Shown here: piece after piece, positions 42,678 through 55,013 of the stretch
Layout: the number at the start of each line of letters is the position of its first letter
How positions within the stretch are numbered: position 1 is the first letter of the stretch
Source of the DNA: Akanthomyces muscarius
Taxonomy: Eukaryota; Ascomycota; Sordariomycetes; Hypocreales; Cordycipitaceae
Reading direction: 5' to 3'
Assembly (NCBI RefSeq): GCF_028009165.1
Contig: NC_079241.1
Location: 2,790,001-2,854,000, forward strand
DNA: 64,000 nucleotides
The notes under the pieces: generated by a model
What the model was told of the DNA's origin: nothing
What the model saw: only the letters and a program-made list of their open reading frames with translations
Databases searched by the model: none
Made by a program: the position numbers and the translations under genes

Positions 42678-43156
42678 ACCACCTCCAAGGATTGCTGTGG
42701 GTGCAACAGTTGAATACGAAAAAGAAAAGGAGATTGAGAAGGGGTCACCGACAGAGCAATACGAACATCGCTTGCCTTGTTTGGTATGGATCAAAAACTG
42801 CATGACGCATATTTCCTACTTGTCATTATTAGCCAAAATCGCACAAGATACCATTTTCCAGTTTTATTTATTAGCACATTTTAGCAATAGCTCATAATAG
42901 ACAGCACTGATGGCTGTTGTTTCATCCATATTTAGCTCATTCATGTGACACGAGACTATATCAGCAAATGCTATGGGTGGAGATCAATGCCTCTTAAATT
43001 CGTTTCCGCTATATTAAATCGAAATTGCACGATTAAAAATGCTTCCTACCGCGCCGGGCGAAAGCGCCAATATGCTACGCTGTATATTCTTTAAGATGGA
43101 AAAAAAATGCCAGAAAAGTAAAAATAAATCGTATCCAAATGTGTGGCGGTCATGGA
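42678..43156. other. Convergent 3' intergenic region
   Basis: AT-rich interval (notably 42800-43140) between two converging stop codons, suitable for both 3' untranslated ends. No gene seen. Confidence 0.65.
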
Positions 43157-46100
43157 CTAGAAAAAGAACCCCTTCTTCTTAGAGGGCTTCTTCTCCTTCT
43201 CCTTTTCCTTTTCCTTCTGCTTCCCCTTGTTCTTATCATCGGTCCCTCCGGCAAGAATATCATCAAATGTGGTTCCAGAAGTTGGTGCTATCGTTGTTGG
43301 TGTGCCGGTTCTCGGCGTACTCATGCCGACGAGGTTAGAGCCAGAAATGCTGCGGCTTCCCATGAAAGCGCTGGGGGGCCGCGGGCCAAGTGAACTACTT
43401 CTTTGGTGTGGGCCAAATACGCTGGTTGGCGGGTCCATTGGGACAGGCTCCAGGCCGATGACAATGCTGGAGCGGAATGCACTGCTTGCACGACCACGAC
43501 CCGGCGACAGGTTGCGTGGACGAACCGCCAGTGGAGGCGTCCCCAAAGGCGGCGAAGGTGTGCTGGGACCAACGATTGGAGGTGGACTTCCGATGACGCC
43601 GTCGCCGCCCTCAAAAATGGCTCGCGGCGGCTCCAGGGGCGACATAATCGGCTCTGGAGGTGGCTGATCTGCCCCGTCTAGCCCCTCCCATTGCTTGGCT
43701 GCAAGCCAGCAGTGGCTGCGGTGATACGTGGCTTCGACACTGTACATGACAGCGTCGGTGGAGAGCTCAACCAAGCCACCACCGCCGGCTACCTCGTACC
43801 ACTGCTTGCGGACCTGCCCGTCTACCGCCCATGGCGGTTGTCCCATGGGCGGCTGGCACAAGAAGTACTCCGTTCCCTCCGTATGCTTGAGGCCTGGCGC
43901 ATCAACAACCAACATGGGAAGCGACTGAAGAACGGCATACAGGAAGATCCAGTAGCCAATTCGCTGATCGATAATGTCTTGCTTCATTTTGCCCTTGGCT
44001 TCTCGACTTTCGAATTCTTTGAATTGGTCGAGGAACGGTAGCTTTATGCCGTTGGTGTCGTAGTTGTAGGCCTTGTTCAAGATGAGAAGCAGCTCGTGCT
44101 CTTTGAGTTTCTTGTCAAACTTGGCTTGATCCTTCGCAGACAAGCTGGAATACGTCTCGTGGATAGCTTGAACCGTCGGTAGCTGAGGCAAGTCGAATGG
44201 AATCGGCGGCAGGACAGGTGGCCTGGATCGATCGTATTCGGACATGATGTTGCGAATGGCTGATCTGGTAATCTTTTCAGGGTCTGATGACAGCTCCGGC
44301 ATGTGGTCAATGACTCTCGATGTCAAGTCGGTTCTATCCACAAGCAAGTCGTACAGAGCACACATGTCCGAGTAGAGCATCTTCAATACCAGCCGATTCA
44401 AGCCACTCTCCATGAAAGGATTCTTCTTGCTGCTAGCTTTGGGAGGCCAGCTGCCAAATGTAGATTTGTAGTAACTGAGCATGAATGATCGCATCTTGGT
44501 GAACGAGTTTCGCCAGACTTTGAATCGAATATTCTTCATCTCAGAAATCGAAGTCGAGTTGGCAGTGCCGGCAAATATTGATGGGAATTCGAACTGCTCG
44601 AGGTGGTCGTTGACATTATGCTGACGGTTGACCAGGTCAATGTGCGCGCGTTCGAGACGCTGCCGAGTGAGCGGCGAGATCTTGTCAAATAAAGAAAGGC
44701 GAAGATCGATGATGGCGGAATATTTGCCCGCAGCATGAGCAAATGCTTCATTGTACAGGTCCACATTTCTCATGCGCTCGCCCAAGATGAGAGCCTCGAT
44801 AGTCTTTTCACGGCTGTGTCTGCAATCAGAGAGGCCCAGGAAGTCGGAGTAGAAGCTGAAGCTCAGGTCAACAGCATTTCCGAAGCCTGTGCCATCAATT
44901 CCAGTGAAGCTGTACTCTTCCAAGAGTTCTGCAATCTCCAAAAAGGCCATGAATACGGTTGGACGCGATTTGGTACCGACAAGAGGTTGGCCAGTCAGGA
45001 ATGCAAACAGGTTGCGGATAGCAATCAGGCGGTCGAGTTCATTATCGCCACCCTCACCGGGTGCGACCAGATGTGTCGAAGCTGAAGGACGCGCCACCGG
45101 CAAGTAGAGTTTCAGTTCACTAGAGAAGTCCTCGGATTGACCCGTGGGTGGTGAGTGAATGCGACTAGCATCATCGACAGACAAGCTATCTCTGCCACCA
45201 AAGCTCCTTGAACGGGGTTGCCCAACCGCTGAGAAGGGTTCTGAAGCCAGCAGTTCGTTGAAGAGATAAGATGAGCTGATGGTGAACTCGGGGACTTTGA
45301 AGCTTGGCCCGCAACCGCTCCCTCTGGGATACAGATAAACGAGCACATGGCCATTTTCATTCCATAATTCCGGGACCTAGAAGGTCAAAATTAGTATGCT
45401 GGCTTATCTTGCTTATTGCGGGAGACTTTACCTTTTCCGCATTTTTCAGGAAGGTGGGGTTGTATTCAGATGTGTTTTCATCAGTCATTATCCAAGCCTG
45501 CATCTTGGCATTGGGCGAGGAGACCTCAATAGAATTTGATCTTGATCGCCCACCAGGCATCCAACTCTTCCGAAGGCGGCCTCTGTTTGGGCTTTGATTT
45601 GTGCGCTTTGGCGAGGGTCCTCGCGAGGAAGGTCGAGGGATAGGAGGCGGCGGCATGGAAGGCGGTGCGCCAATCTCGGTCACTGAGAGCGTAGGATGCG
45701 ACGAGACACTTCGGCCTCTCAGATCAGATAGGGGCATAGTTGAACTGGATCTGAGGCCAGGTACTGCGATGGAGGGGCCAGCCTGGTATGAGTTTGCACG
45801 AGGCCGCTTTGGGCTGCCCGAGTTCTTACGCAGCTTGCGTGGCCCACGAAGATCGCCGGCTCCCTCGTCGGGAGAGCCATCTCGCGAAGCGGGCTTCTGC
45901 GGTGCGATTTCTTGCAGGGGGGGAAGTTGAGCCTCGTAGCTAGACTGAGCAATAGAGCTTGTTGCGCTAGCTATTTGAGGCTGTTCATCGATACCCAGGG
46001 CGCTGTGCGGAATCTCGGTTCGGAGGATGGGCATGGTGGCGCTCTGGGGCAGCATATTGTTGTTGCTGAAGAGAAAGGCGTCCACAGAGAGGGGAGGTGG

Positions 46101-46613
46101 CGATGTGCTTCGCTCGGAGCCGGTGTTGGCAGTTGTATCGAGAGGGTCTATGGGCGGCGAGTGCTTCGAATCGTACTCTTTGTATGGTGGAGGAGGCGGA
46201 GTTTCGGTGGGTGAGAGTTTGCCGGGCTCAGGGAGACCAACTGGCTTTCGTCGAATGCTGGCCGAGGACAAATCTGTTGCTGATGATGAAGATGTGAGCA
46301 TGGGGAGTAAAGAAGAGAGGCGCTCGCCCCATTTCCGAGATTTGTTCTTGGCAGTGTGTCTGGGAGGCGATGGCGGTAGCGGTGCTTTGGGGAAGTCGTA
46401 TTTTATAGGTTTCACAGCATGGCTCGTTCGTCTGGGCGAGCCACTGTTCTGGGTTGGGAAGAAGTCGTAGCTGGGTCTGCGACGCTGAGGCGATCTCGTT
46501 GGACTTTCGGATTCGGTGGGCGAGGGAGGCAGTTGTTGTTGTTTGGCGGGAGAAAGAGAAAGAGAAAGAGAAGAAGGGAGCATGTCCGCTCGTAAAGACT
46601 TACTTGAGGTCAT
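43157..46613 (-). CDS. Large fungal protein of the DUF8004 type
   Basis: Two exons, 46613-45432 and 45376-43157, encode 1133 residues. The 55-nt intron is phase 0 with GTAAAG/TAG. Residues 1-380 are Pro/Ser-rich and disordered (SPSKR, PPPPPYKEY). The folded part starts at VPELWNENGHVLVYLYPRGSG and continues GPSFKVPEF.ISSSYLF, LYLPVARP, LDRLIAIRNLFAFLTGQPLVGT, and a long helical region to QRIGYWIFLYAVLQSLPMLVVDAPGL and the WLAAKQWEGL motif. I recognise this as the fungal family catalogued as DUF8004; its function is unknown. The tail is again disordered and ends in a charged KEKEKEKEKK run and KKKGFFF. No signal peptide or membrane span. Probably a cytosolic scaffold, by composition only. Confidence 0.82.
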
Positions 46614-49332
46614 GATGGGCGACTATGACCAAGCCTATACGCTGCAGTAAAACATGTAGCAAAAGGGCTCAAGCGAAATGATGGGATAAAGAAGAAGAGT
46701 TCGGAGAGAGCAAGATTTCCTAAAGAAAAAGAAAAGAGACACGGAAAATAGGTCAGACACGGAGCATAACTGGCAGCAATAGACGGGGGGGCAGTGCTGG
46801 ACTGGATTGATCGACAGGCATGCGACTCCAAGAATGCTGCACCTGGATGCCACAGCGGCCAACCACAAAATCGACTAGCGTCAGGGCAGTTGGACCGGGC
46901 CAAAGCAAGGTCGGCGGACCCAAGACGGAATTGAGTCGGGCGTGTGGCAAATGGGCCAAGCAAGCACACGAGGAGCTTCCGTCATACGCTGCGTATATTC
47001 GTACCAGTACGCGCACAGCAGCAGTGCCGGTGCAGCCCGCGGCCGCTAAATCGGGACACGGTACGGGTGGCCGGCAACAGAAGGGGCGGGGAGGGGGCTC
47101 GCTCTCAGGCACACAACAGACGTACAAGAGTCGATAAAAATGCTGCGCTTTCGTGTTCAACGGTGGTGCTGCATCGCCGGCAGACGGGTTGGCTTTGGAG
47201 ACGGTGGGGACGCGATGACGTTTGGCGGTAGGGAGACTTGGGAGTGGGAGGTACCGGTACCAGTAGTCGTCGAGAAAGGAGGAGAGGAGAGCGTGTCTCA
47301 GAGCTAGGCGATGGATAAAAGGGGGCAAAGATGGATCAAAAAGGTCGATTTGGGACGAAGCAAAAAAAGGATGCAGAAGAAAAGGTAGATGCAGGAGGCA
47401 AGGATCGCTGCTGAGGCCGGGCGTGTTTCTTTTTGTGTCACTTTGTTTGGCCCGTTTGGTTTGGTTTGGTTTGCCAGCTGGCAGGGCAGAGAAATACTGG
47501 TACTGCTAATTAACAAGGTCGGTAGCCGTGAGACCTGTTTGCCTGCCAGCGGGCAGTGACAGTTGGCAGCCACACTTATTAATTACGGTGAGGTGAGGTA
47601 TTGCTCTCAGTCAGCCTCACCCGCAAGCCTCGAATAAGCCTCATTTTCTGCAAGAAACCGCGACGCCAACACAGGTTGGGCATGGACGCACGCTCTTTGA
47701 GGCATCCCTCTGCTGGAGCCATTTCCTGGGCATGGCTGGGGCTCTGGCGCCTGTCTGGGCCGCTTGCCTGGGCTATTAGTACGGACATCGTTAGCTGCTC
47801 ACTGCTGGGGACCGCCGGCCGCTCATCGTCGCCTCTTCTGGCTAATATGATGGGGAGTAGGGCCTGGCAATTCCCACGTCAAAACAGGGATTCAATCTTG
47901 TTTCTCTGCAAGACCCCTGAACATTGAAGCTTTCCATTACTCAACAATTCTTCTCTCTGCCGTCGACGCCAACTATTGCTTAGCTACCAAGCTACTAGCA
48001 CTGATAGCGCGCCAAACGGCGCCCCTTGAGGGAGACGACGCATCCGCATCTACCAGTACCATCTACCACAGGGCAACTCTGCGCGGGAAATTGACGTGTT
48101 TCACAGTGGCCCAAATAGTCGACATTGCGCAAGCAAACCCCCATTGTCAATTTTCTCCTCGACCAGCACGTGTGGGCTCTTCGACGCCCAAGCCACTGTT
48201 TCTATCCACGCCCGCTGGGCCCATGAGTTCATCCTGGCTTACTGAGTCGCTGAAGGCAGACTGGCACGGCACTGGTACAACAAAGGGTCCAGAACCTGAT
48301 GATGCGACGTCACGGCTAGCATTTGGCATGCCAGGTACGCCCACATGGTGCGCCCACTGCTCAACGGGTCCCATCTGTAGACCGACACGAGTTTAAAAAA
48401 AGAACCCGGCCGACCCGCGCCCACAACACAGCTCCAGTAACCTGTGGGCGCCGACCGTCACCTGTGGATGCCGGCAGTGCAGCAAGGCGAAACTTAAGGG
48501 AACGGCCTGTGTCATGAGACTCGCCGACCCTACCGAGCGCATTTCGTCAGGTTCAGGTTTCGAGGTGCATCGGTGCTTAAATAGAGATGCTACCTTGTTC
48601 TGTTTACACTGGCCCTTGGGGATGCCCACCCGAGGAATCTGCAGCCAGGTTTAAACTTTGAGGCTGCGTAACTGTTGCCCCGCAGCGCCCCAGACAGGCA
48701 TGCGCTTATTTTTTGAATATAATAGGGTATGGCGACGGATTCCAACGTTTCTTTCTTGGTGATGCCTGTCGGCAAGCGCCCAGCTTTTGGGAGCCAAGTT
48801 GCCAAGTTACAAAAGGAGCACCGTGCCCGACTTTGGGCACCGGACGAACAGTATCAAAGATGGAAAAAGAGGACCATGAACAATTGTTACACCAAGTCTC
48901 AGGCTACGTAATGCCGGGGTTTGGTGGGTCACAGACAGCGGCTCAACCGCCGAGGAGCGGCTGGCTGTGGTAATCGACACATCGGTTACAGCCTCACCCG
49001 TGAGAAAAAATGCCCACGAGAGATGAAGCACTCACGGTGTCAAGCAAGCTGAGCATATCTGCAGGCTGTGATTGCCACGATTGCAAACTGGTCTGCATAT
49101 ATCATCGAGTACGTCACTACTAGGCCAGTCAGCCTCAAAATAATAAGCTGGAACTTGTGCGCGCTTCGGACTTGATTGATCTCCGAAGTCAGCAACCATC
49201 GTAATTGATTCCAAACCACCGTCCAACGACCTTGTATATGGATGAATGAACCTGTGATTTTTTCATCTTGCAACACCAACATTTTTTCACGGCTTAACAA
49301 CATCGTTTCGCGTCAACCGATATATCAGTAAA
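46614..49332. other. Gene-poor divergent interval
   Basis: No gene is confidently supported in 2.7 kb between divergent genes. It carries five TACCAGTA/TACTGGTA octamers (47002, 47258, 47493, 48051 and a near-match at 48270). The palindrome GGTACCGGTACC lies at 47250-47261. An imperfect repeat ACCTGTGGnnGCCG is at 48439-48475. A 60-codon frame at 48729-48911 has a normal ATG but no recognised similarity. Confidence 0.5.
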
Positions 49333-49935
49333 ATGACCATCTCTGAAATAGGCCTCCTGCGGCTCAAGCCAACCGCATCGCTCGAGGACCCTGACATTCA
49401 AAGACGACTCAAAGACATCAAGTCTCATTTGAGCAGCTTCACGGGCCATCAGTTCTCCTACTTTCGACAGCTCGAGGATCCATCCCTTTTGTACCTCCTC
49501 GGTCAGTGGGAGTCGCTCGAGTCGCACTACAAAGGCATGCACGGCTCCGAGGAGTGGAAAAAGGGCGTCATGGAAATGTCAAACTACTTTGACTTTCAGT
49601 GGATGGCGCATTACGACTTTCAGCTCGACAGCCTGGAGCCGCCTGCCGACGATGACGACGACGCTGGTGTCTTGGAGGTGCACAGGTTTCTCATGAAGAC
49701 GGGCTCGAGGGCCGAGTTTGACAAGCACGCGAAAGCCGTCTCAGCGGAGTCGACTGGAGAAAAGGGAAATGCCTTAGGCGGCTGGAAGGCGGATTCGAAA
49801 GAGGGCAGCGAAGAGTATGCTGTGGTTTTGGTGGTAGAGGATGCGCAGAAGAGGTCGACCCTGAGTGAACGCTACGATGGTCTTGAGCAACTTGCAGACA
49901 GTGCCAACAGGCATTTGATTCGCAAATTTATTTAG
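49333..49935 (+). CDS. Dimeric alpha/beta-barrel (ABM-like) protein
   Basis: Single exon, 200 residues. The N-terminal half has the ferredoxin-like pattern of antibiotic-biosynthesis-monooxygenase-like proteins: ISEIGLLRLKPTASLEDPDIQ (strand then helix), FSYFRQLEDPSLLYLLGQWES (strands) and SHYKGMHGSEEWKKGVMEM (helix with the typical His). The second half (VLEVHRFLMKTGSRAEFDKH, YAVVLVVED) repeats the layout after an acidic linker (PADDDDDAG), so the chain looks like a fused tandem. Members act as small cofactor-free oxygenases or heme-binding stress proteins; catalytic residues are not diagnostic. No secondary-metabolite genes lie nearby. Confidence 0.8.
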   Translation: MTISEIGLLRLKPTASLEDPDIQRRLKDIKSHLSSFTGHQFSYFRQLEDPSLLYLLGQWESLESHYKGMHGSEEWKKGVMEMSNYFDFQWMAHYDFQLDSLEPPADDDDDAGVLEVHRFLMKTGSRAEFDKHAKAVSAESTGEKGNALGGWKADSKEGSEEYAVVLVVEDAQKRSTLSERYDGLEQLADSANRHLIRKFI

Positions 49936-50408
49936 CTGCATACTGTTTAGGTTCCTGGAGTCTCTTTCCATGGAAGTTTCATGAATTTTATTTACATTTG
50001 CACTCCCAAACAATACACAGACCCCACGTCAATGAGGTCGCGCTCTCCACGCCACCCTGTACCATGTAGTCCCAACATTATAATTCAAGCAAGAACAGTA
50101 CTTGTGGCGACAATGCTTTAAATTCTGGCAGCTTGCCATATCGGACCATCGAAATCAAGTCACTGCGGCAAACCTCGCAGTTGCCCCACGCCATGTCACG
50201 CCCATCGTGAACTTTGGCGTGAACTCTGCGGCGAGCTAACCTATACTAAATTCACCCGCTTACGCCTCATTTCTTCTTCGGACATTTGCATGACCGAAGA
50301 CCGGATTCACGACGACAACTACAAGGTTATATAGCAGACCCAAGACCAAGTCAATCAACAATCCATCATCATTCCGTTTCCGTTACAATCTACCTTTGCC
50401 TTCCCAAC
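49936..50408. other. Intergenic between ABM-like and glyoxalase-fold genes
   Basis: No gene seen. It holds the 3' end of one gene and the promoter and leader of the next; both genes are on the + strand. Confidence 0.65.
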
Positions 50409-50908
50409 ATGTTTGACCACGTCGCGCTCTCCGTCCCGCAGGACAAGTACCCCGCCGTCGTTGCCTTTTACATGGCAGCTCTCGCGCCGCTCGGCTACGA
50501 GAAGCTCATCTCCATGTTTGATGACAAGCTCGTCGCTCTGGGGGACAAGAACAGCCCCATGGCCAATAAGGCGGATTTCTGGCTCTCGGGCATGGCCGAG
50601 TCTGTGGTGGAAAAGAACTATGCGCATTATGCCTTCGCGGCAGATGGTAAGTCAGACTCCCGGCCAAGACCTTTTTTTTTTTTTTTTTTTTTTTTTGCCT
50701 ACAAAAGCTTTCTTCAGTTTTGACTGACACTGATGGGATTCCAGATCGCAGCAAAGTCGATGTGTTTTACACCAAGGCTTTGGAAGCCGGCGGCAAGGAC
50801 AACGGAGCGCCGGGCCCTCGCCCACAGTTTGGTCCTCACTACTATGCCGCGTTTCTGATTGACCCGATGGGCAATAATGTCGAGGTTGTGTGCCGGAAGG
50901 AGGAATGA
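50409..50908 (+). CDS. Glyoxalase/bleomycin-resistance/dioxygenase fold protein (VOC family)
   Basis: Two exons, 50409-50646 and 50745-50908, encode 133 residues. The intron has GTAAGT/CAG ends and contains a 25-T tract. VOC proteins bind a metal between beta-alpha-beta-beta-beta modules and include lyases, dioxygenases and resistance proteins. Here MFDHVALSVPQ supplies the first-strand His (H4). KNYAHYAFAADDRSKVDVFY starts the second module, and HYYAAFLIDPMGNNVEVVCR ends with the usual Asp-Pro-x-Gly-Asn-x-x-Glu metal ligand. Length fits single-domain members that dimerise. Substrate unknown. Confidence 0.88.
50672..50696 (+). repeat. 25-T tract inside an intron
   Basis: An uninterrupted run of 25 T lies in the VOC gene intron, between the donor at 50647 and the acceptor at 50744. 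Confidence 0.9.
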
Positions 50909-52815
50909 GAAGTTGTGCAGTTATTGGAGCATGGGAGTTGGTCGATTGAGGATTGCGTTGCTCAAAATGGGCCGGCATGGATGCACGGCGATGTCATGGC
51001 GTTGGGTGAGGGCGGATTCATGATGTGAAATGAGCAAATGCAATAATGTGAACAAGGTTGGTTGCTCAACTTGTTCTCCTACAAAAGTCTCTATAGAGGA
51101 AATTGGCCACGGGATTGTGTCATGGGAAACGGGTTAAGGGAACTAGCCTCTTTATTTGCAGAGTCTCATTCATGCACCGTTGCGTACTGTGATAAATAAA
51201 CTCGCTTGGGCTCAAGCACTGACTCTTTTCAGACGAGAAGAATGAAATTCGACTTGGAGCCACCACGATACTAATTTTGAAGGAGCCGGGTATAGGGTGG
51301 TCGGCTTCCGCGCTGATGTAGACGACACATTGGAGCACACGACGGGCGTGGACCATATCTTTTAGCTACCTAGTGGACTGAAATATGACTTGAGGCCTTT
51401 TTCTTTTCTAGATTTTCAAAGAGATTTAAAAGACAAGTCAGCTCGTGCACACATGTCTGTCAAGTTGCCGGAGCAGACCGTTTTCTGCTTCATGCTCCAC
51501 GTTCAAGTAAGCTACCCTCCACGGGCTATTCTATTTCTCTTATTCTTCGGATTCTTATTATCGCTCTCTTTTTCCCCGCCTTCTTCTTGTTTTCGCCATC
51601 TTTCTTTATTCTTTTTCTTTTATATAGTAAAGAATAGCCCAGCTACCGACATTTTTCTTTTGGTAGTGGTCCGGCGGCGACAAGTACGCCGTGGCGGAAG
51701 AAGAACCTCAACTTTGCGCGCCCACGGAAATGAGCAGTCTTATATTGTTTTGAATTTTCAGCCGCACCCTCCGTTTCCAAACATTGCGTCTTGCCGTGTG
51801 AGTTTCCGCGGTGCCAAGCACTGTGCACTATGTAGAAACGCATGTTGCTGGTAACGCTGCATCGGCGAAAAGAGGTGCCTGGCCAATTGACGAATGCTAA
51901 AAGACGAGAGAAAAAATGAAGAAAACTGAAAAATACTTTCTTTGGCCATGATTTTTGGTGTAGTACTTTGTCTTGCAATTTCTGCCGCCGTTTTGTCTCC
52001 TGCCATACAAAGCTTCAACAACTGCGCCCCGAGGCGCCGCGGCACGGACCCTCTTCCACCGGCCGCGCATGAGCCCGGGATCACGGGAGCGTCGCCGACT
52101 GGGGTCATCCTCGTACAAAAATCAAAACCTCCTGTCTTGGTTCACCATCCTATATTGCGATTTAACTAGAAAAAAGGAAAAATAATAATAACAAGAGCCT
52201 AGCTCAAAGATTGCATAAACCGTCGAGAATGGTTTCTTGCTGGGCCGCAGCAATGTCCGAGCACCCGCAGCCTCACTGCCGATGTATGTATACCATGATT
52301 CATATGCAAGGCCTGGCAGCCTGCCAAACCTGCACGATCAGCCAAACGACAACCGGGAATGTCTCACCGCATATCGGTGCGCGGCAACAAACCTCATCTG
52401 CCGCCCTGCATGCCCTTTCTAGAAGGAAAAAAAAAAAAATCACAGACCCCGGGCCAAAACCACGGGCCGGCCCTATCTTGCCTGTCAACGTCACACCGCG
52501 ATGGCCCTCCGTAGTCGGCCATGTGCAAAACTATATAACACACGCCAGAAAAGGATGATATTCACATGTATTTTCGTCCCTTTTTCGTCCCGATCAGCAC
52601 GGCACTTGGGGCTCAAAGACGAGGTTTCAAATATAAATGCCAGAAAAAAAGGAAAAAGAAAAACAACAACCTTTGCCGTTGCTCCTTCTGGCTCTTGACC
52701 GCCATGTGCGCCCTGACTAGACCGTTGTAAATTGCACCGAGGCCGTCCAACGTCTCAAGACTGGCTATGCTTTTTTTTTCTTAGCGGCAATTTTCGGAAC
52801 TGTTTCGCCAGAAAG

Positions 52816-52845
52816 ACGTGCGTGTGTGTGCGCGCGCGCGCGCAT
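52816..52845. repeat. Alternating purine-pyrimidine (TG/CG) tract
   Basis: Thirty bases alternate strictly between purine and pyrimidine, mainly (GT)n then (GC)n, the composition most prone to left-handed Z-DNA. Confidence 0.85.
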
Positions 52846-53072
52846 CTTTGCTTTGCGCCCGCCCCTTTCTCAACACATGATTCTCAACTCCTTCGACACC
52901 GACCGACATTTCGAAAATCCCTGCGCCTTCCAACGGCGGGGTGTTGCGGTGCTTGCAGACTAGCTACTCCGTAGGTTGGCAGAACCGGCCATGCATGTCC
53001 CGACGGCGTGGGTGACACACCCCTGGTCCAGCCCGACCCGGCTGACTGGTTGACTAGGTTCCCTGCACCGCA

Positions 53073-53094
53073 TTTTTTTTTTTTAAAAAAAAAA
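53073..53094. repeat. T12A10 self-complementary tract
   Basis: Twelve T followed directly by ten A. A cruciform or a rigid A-tract bend is possible. Confidence 0.85.
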
Positions 53095-55013
53095 GGCCCT
53101 GCAGAAATTGTGCATGAGGGCTTTTGGTTTCAGAAATCCTGGTCAGGTTCTTTTTCTTCTTCTCGTTCTAGACATGACCTGTTTTTGTCCCTCCGATACT
53201 GGCGATTGGCAAAGTCTATTCAGCGGCACTTGTCGGCCACTCCGAGTATCAATGTGTCTACGCATGGAGTAATGTATTGACCTCCGCACTGGCTAGGAGG
53301 AGGACCCAACGGGACGGCACGCCAACTTAGTGTTGAAGCTCGGCATCACTCGACTTCCAAACACCCACAACGCTGTAGTATCAGTTGGTTAAAAAAGAAA
53401 GAAAAAAAGAAGAAAAAAAAAGGTGCTAAGCCTCGCCAAAACTGGCCAAACCCATGCTTAGCTCGGTACAATACCAAGCCCAAACGTGCTAATGCGCAGC
53501 TAGCCTGGGGGCACAAGTCCCAACTTGCCGGAACCGAAATCCCAAGGATCCGGGCCATCTTATCTAGGCAGTTTGTTTGTTCTTTTCCGGCTCCTGTCAT
53601 TAGTCTCTCTCCCAAATCCATTGACCTCCTTTTCGGGCTTAGGTTTGAGCCAATGTGCCCAGTTTCCCCCTCTCTTTCTCCTCATGTAACCTGCTTCTTT
53701 TGCCGACACGCGCGGTCCCCCCCCTGGCTACTACCCAGGCACCGCCCCTCGTGTTTGTTGGTGGTGGTTGCGGGGACCGACCGACTGCCATTGACCAGTG
53801 CTCTCTTGCCTCCTGCTTCGCCTGGGTGTGGCCTCCCTCTCCGAGGCAGGGATGGCATCTTGTGAAAAAAAGTCTTTAGCTCGTACGCTAGTTTATTAAA
53901 GAGGGGATTTTTTTTAAAGACAAAGGTCCTCAAGCTTTGACAACGTCTTGTCTTTCCCTTCTCCCTCTTCCGCTCTGTCAAACAAACAGGACCAAACCCA
54001 ACAGCCAGGAGCATCCTACCAGCGGTGGGTCGGCCCCAATGCCGATACATGGCACACAGCCACAGACAAGCTCGGCGCCCTGACAATGTTGTTGTCGAGA
54101 AATCGAAATACCGTCGACGGCCATTGCACAAGCTTCATCTACCCAACACAATTGACCGCAAGAACCCCCAATTCGAGTTGTTGTAAGAAGCAAAGACAGC
54201 AAAGAGGCCATGAGACGAATCCAGCCAATCAGAGGCCGGCACGAAATGGTCGAAATCGGTGAGGGTCCCAGCATCCATTGGCCCAAAACAGCGGGGCAAA
54301 AGGCCATCCAGCCAATCAACCAGGCCTGCCACACCGAAAATGCACTTCTGACGATGGTGTAAGTCGAAATGGCATGGGCTGGCGGGACGAGCGTTGAATG
54401 ATGAATGGGAAACTAAAAAGAAAGGGCCCTAGGAGGGTACCCGGCCTCCGGGCCTTGGGTAACTGGTACTACTTCCTTCTCCTCCTCTTCTCAAAAGCTT
54501 TCTTGTTGTAAATTGTACTCTTCAATTGACTTCACTCTGCAAAGAAAGGAAAGCAAAGACCGGCATTTTGATAGCTTATTGCAACAATAAGCCACAACAC
54601 CATCACCATATACACCCAACAGCCAGTATACACACCTCCACACACACCCTCCCACACACCAGACTGTGTGTGTTCCCTCGTGCCCATACCACCAAATTTA
54701 CTATAGCCACCCTGCAAAGGCTGTCATCCATCCCCAATTTGCAAACCGGCAAGGATTCCGCGTGTCGTTCTCGGTGAAGCACCCCCCCTGCCCGCCATCT
54801 CCTCAGCACGCAAAGCAAGGCTACTGCAAGGAGCAGCACCACTTCTGTCCCAAAGAAGAAAGACACGAACGGGAACCAAAGCAGAAACGCGGCAGCGGCG
54901 CAATCGAAGACACAGAGTTCCACCGGAATAGCCCACACACGCCCCCCCCCCCCCTCCTCCTCCCCTAGCCCCCCGTGACTTACACGGCTTGCCCCGGCGA
55001 CCTAGCTTTTGAA

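Larger units (their letters stand above)
50909..55013. other. 4.1-kb gene-poor interval upstream of the Zn2Cys6 gene
   Basis: No gene is supported. Notable content: a 30-bp alternating purine-pyrimidine tract (52816-52845), a T12A10 palindrome (53073-53094), many poly-T/poly-A tracts, and a pyrimidine-rich leader with a C13 run (54942-54954) just before the ATG at 55014. Long upstream regions are common for regulatory genes in filamentous fungi, so this may be promoter and leader. Confidence 0.55.

Noticed and set aside
46753..47328. 191-codon minus-strand frame upstream of the DUF8004 gene
   Set aside because: No similarity to a known family and low-complexity stretches; more likely promoter and leader sequence.
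51390..51854. 154-codon plus-strand frame
   Set aside because: Starts at a non-ATG codon and is dominated by poly-T-derived Phe/Leu runs.
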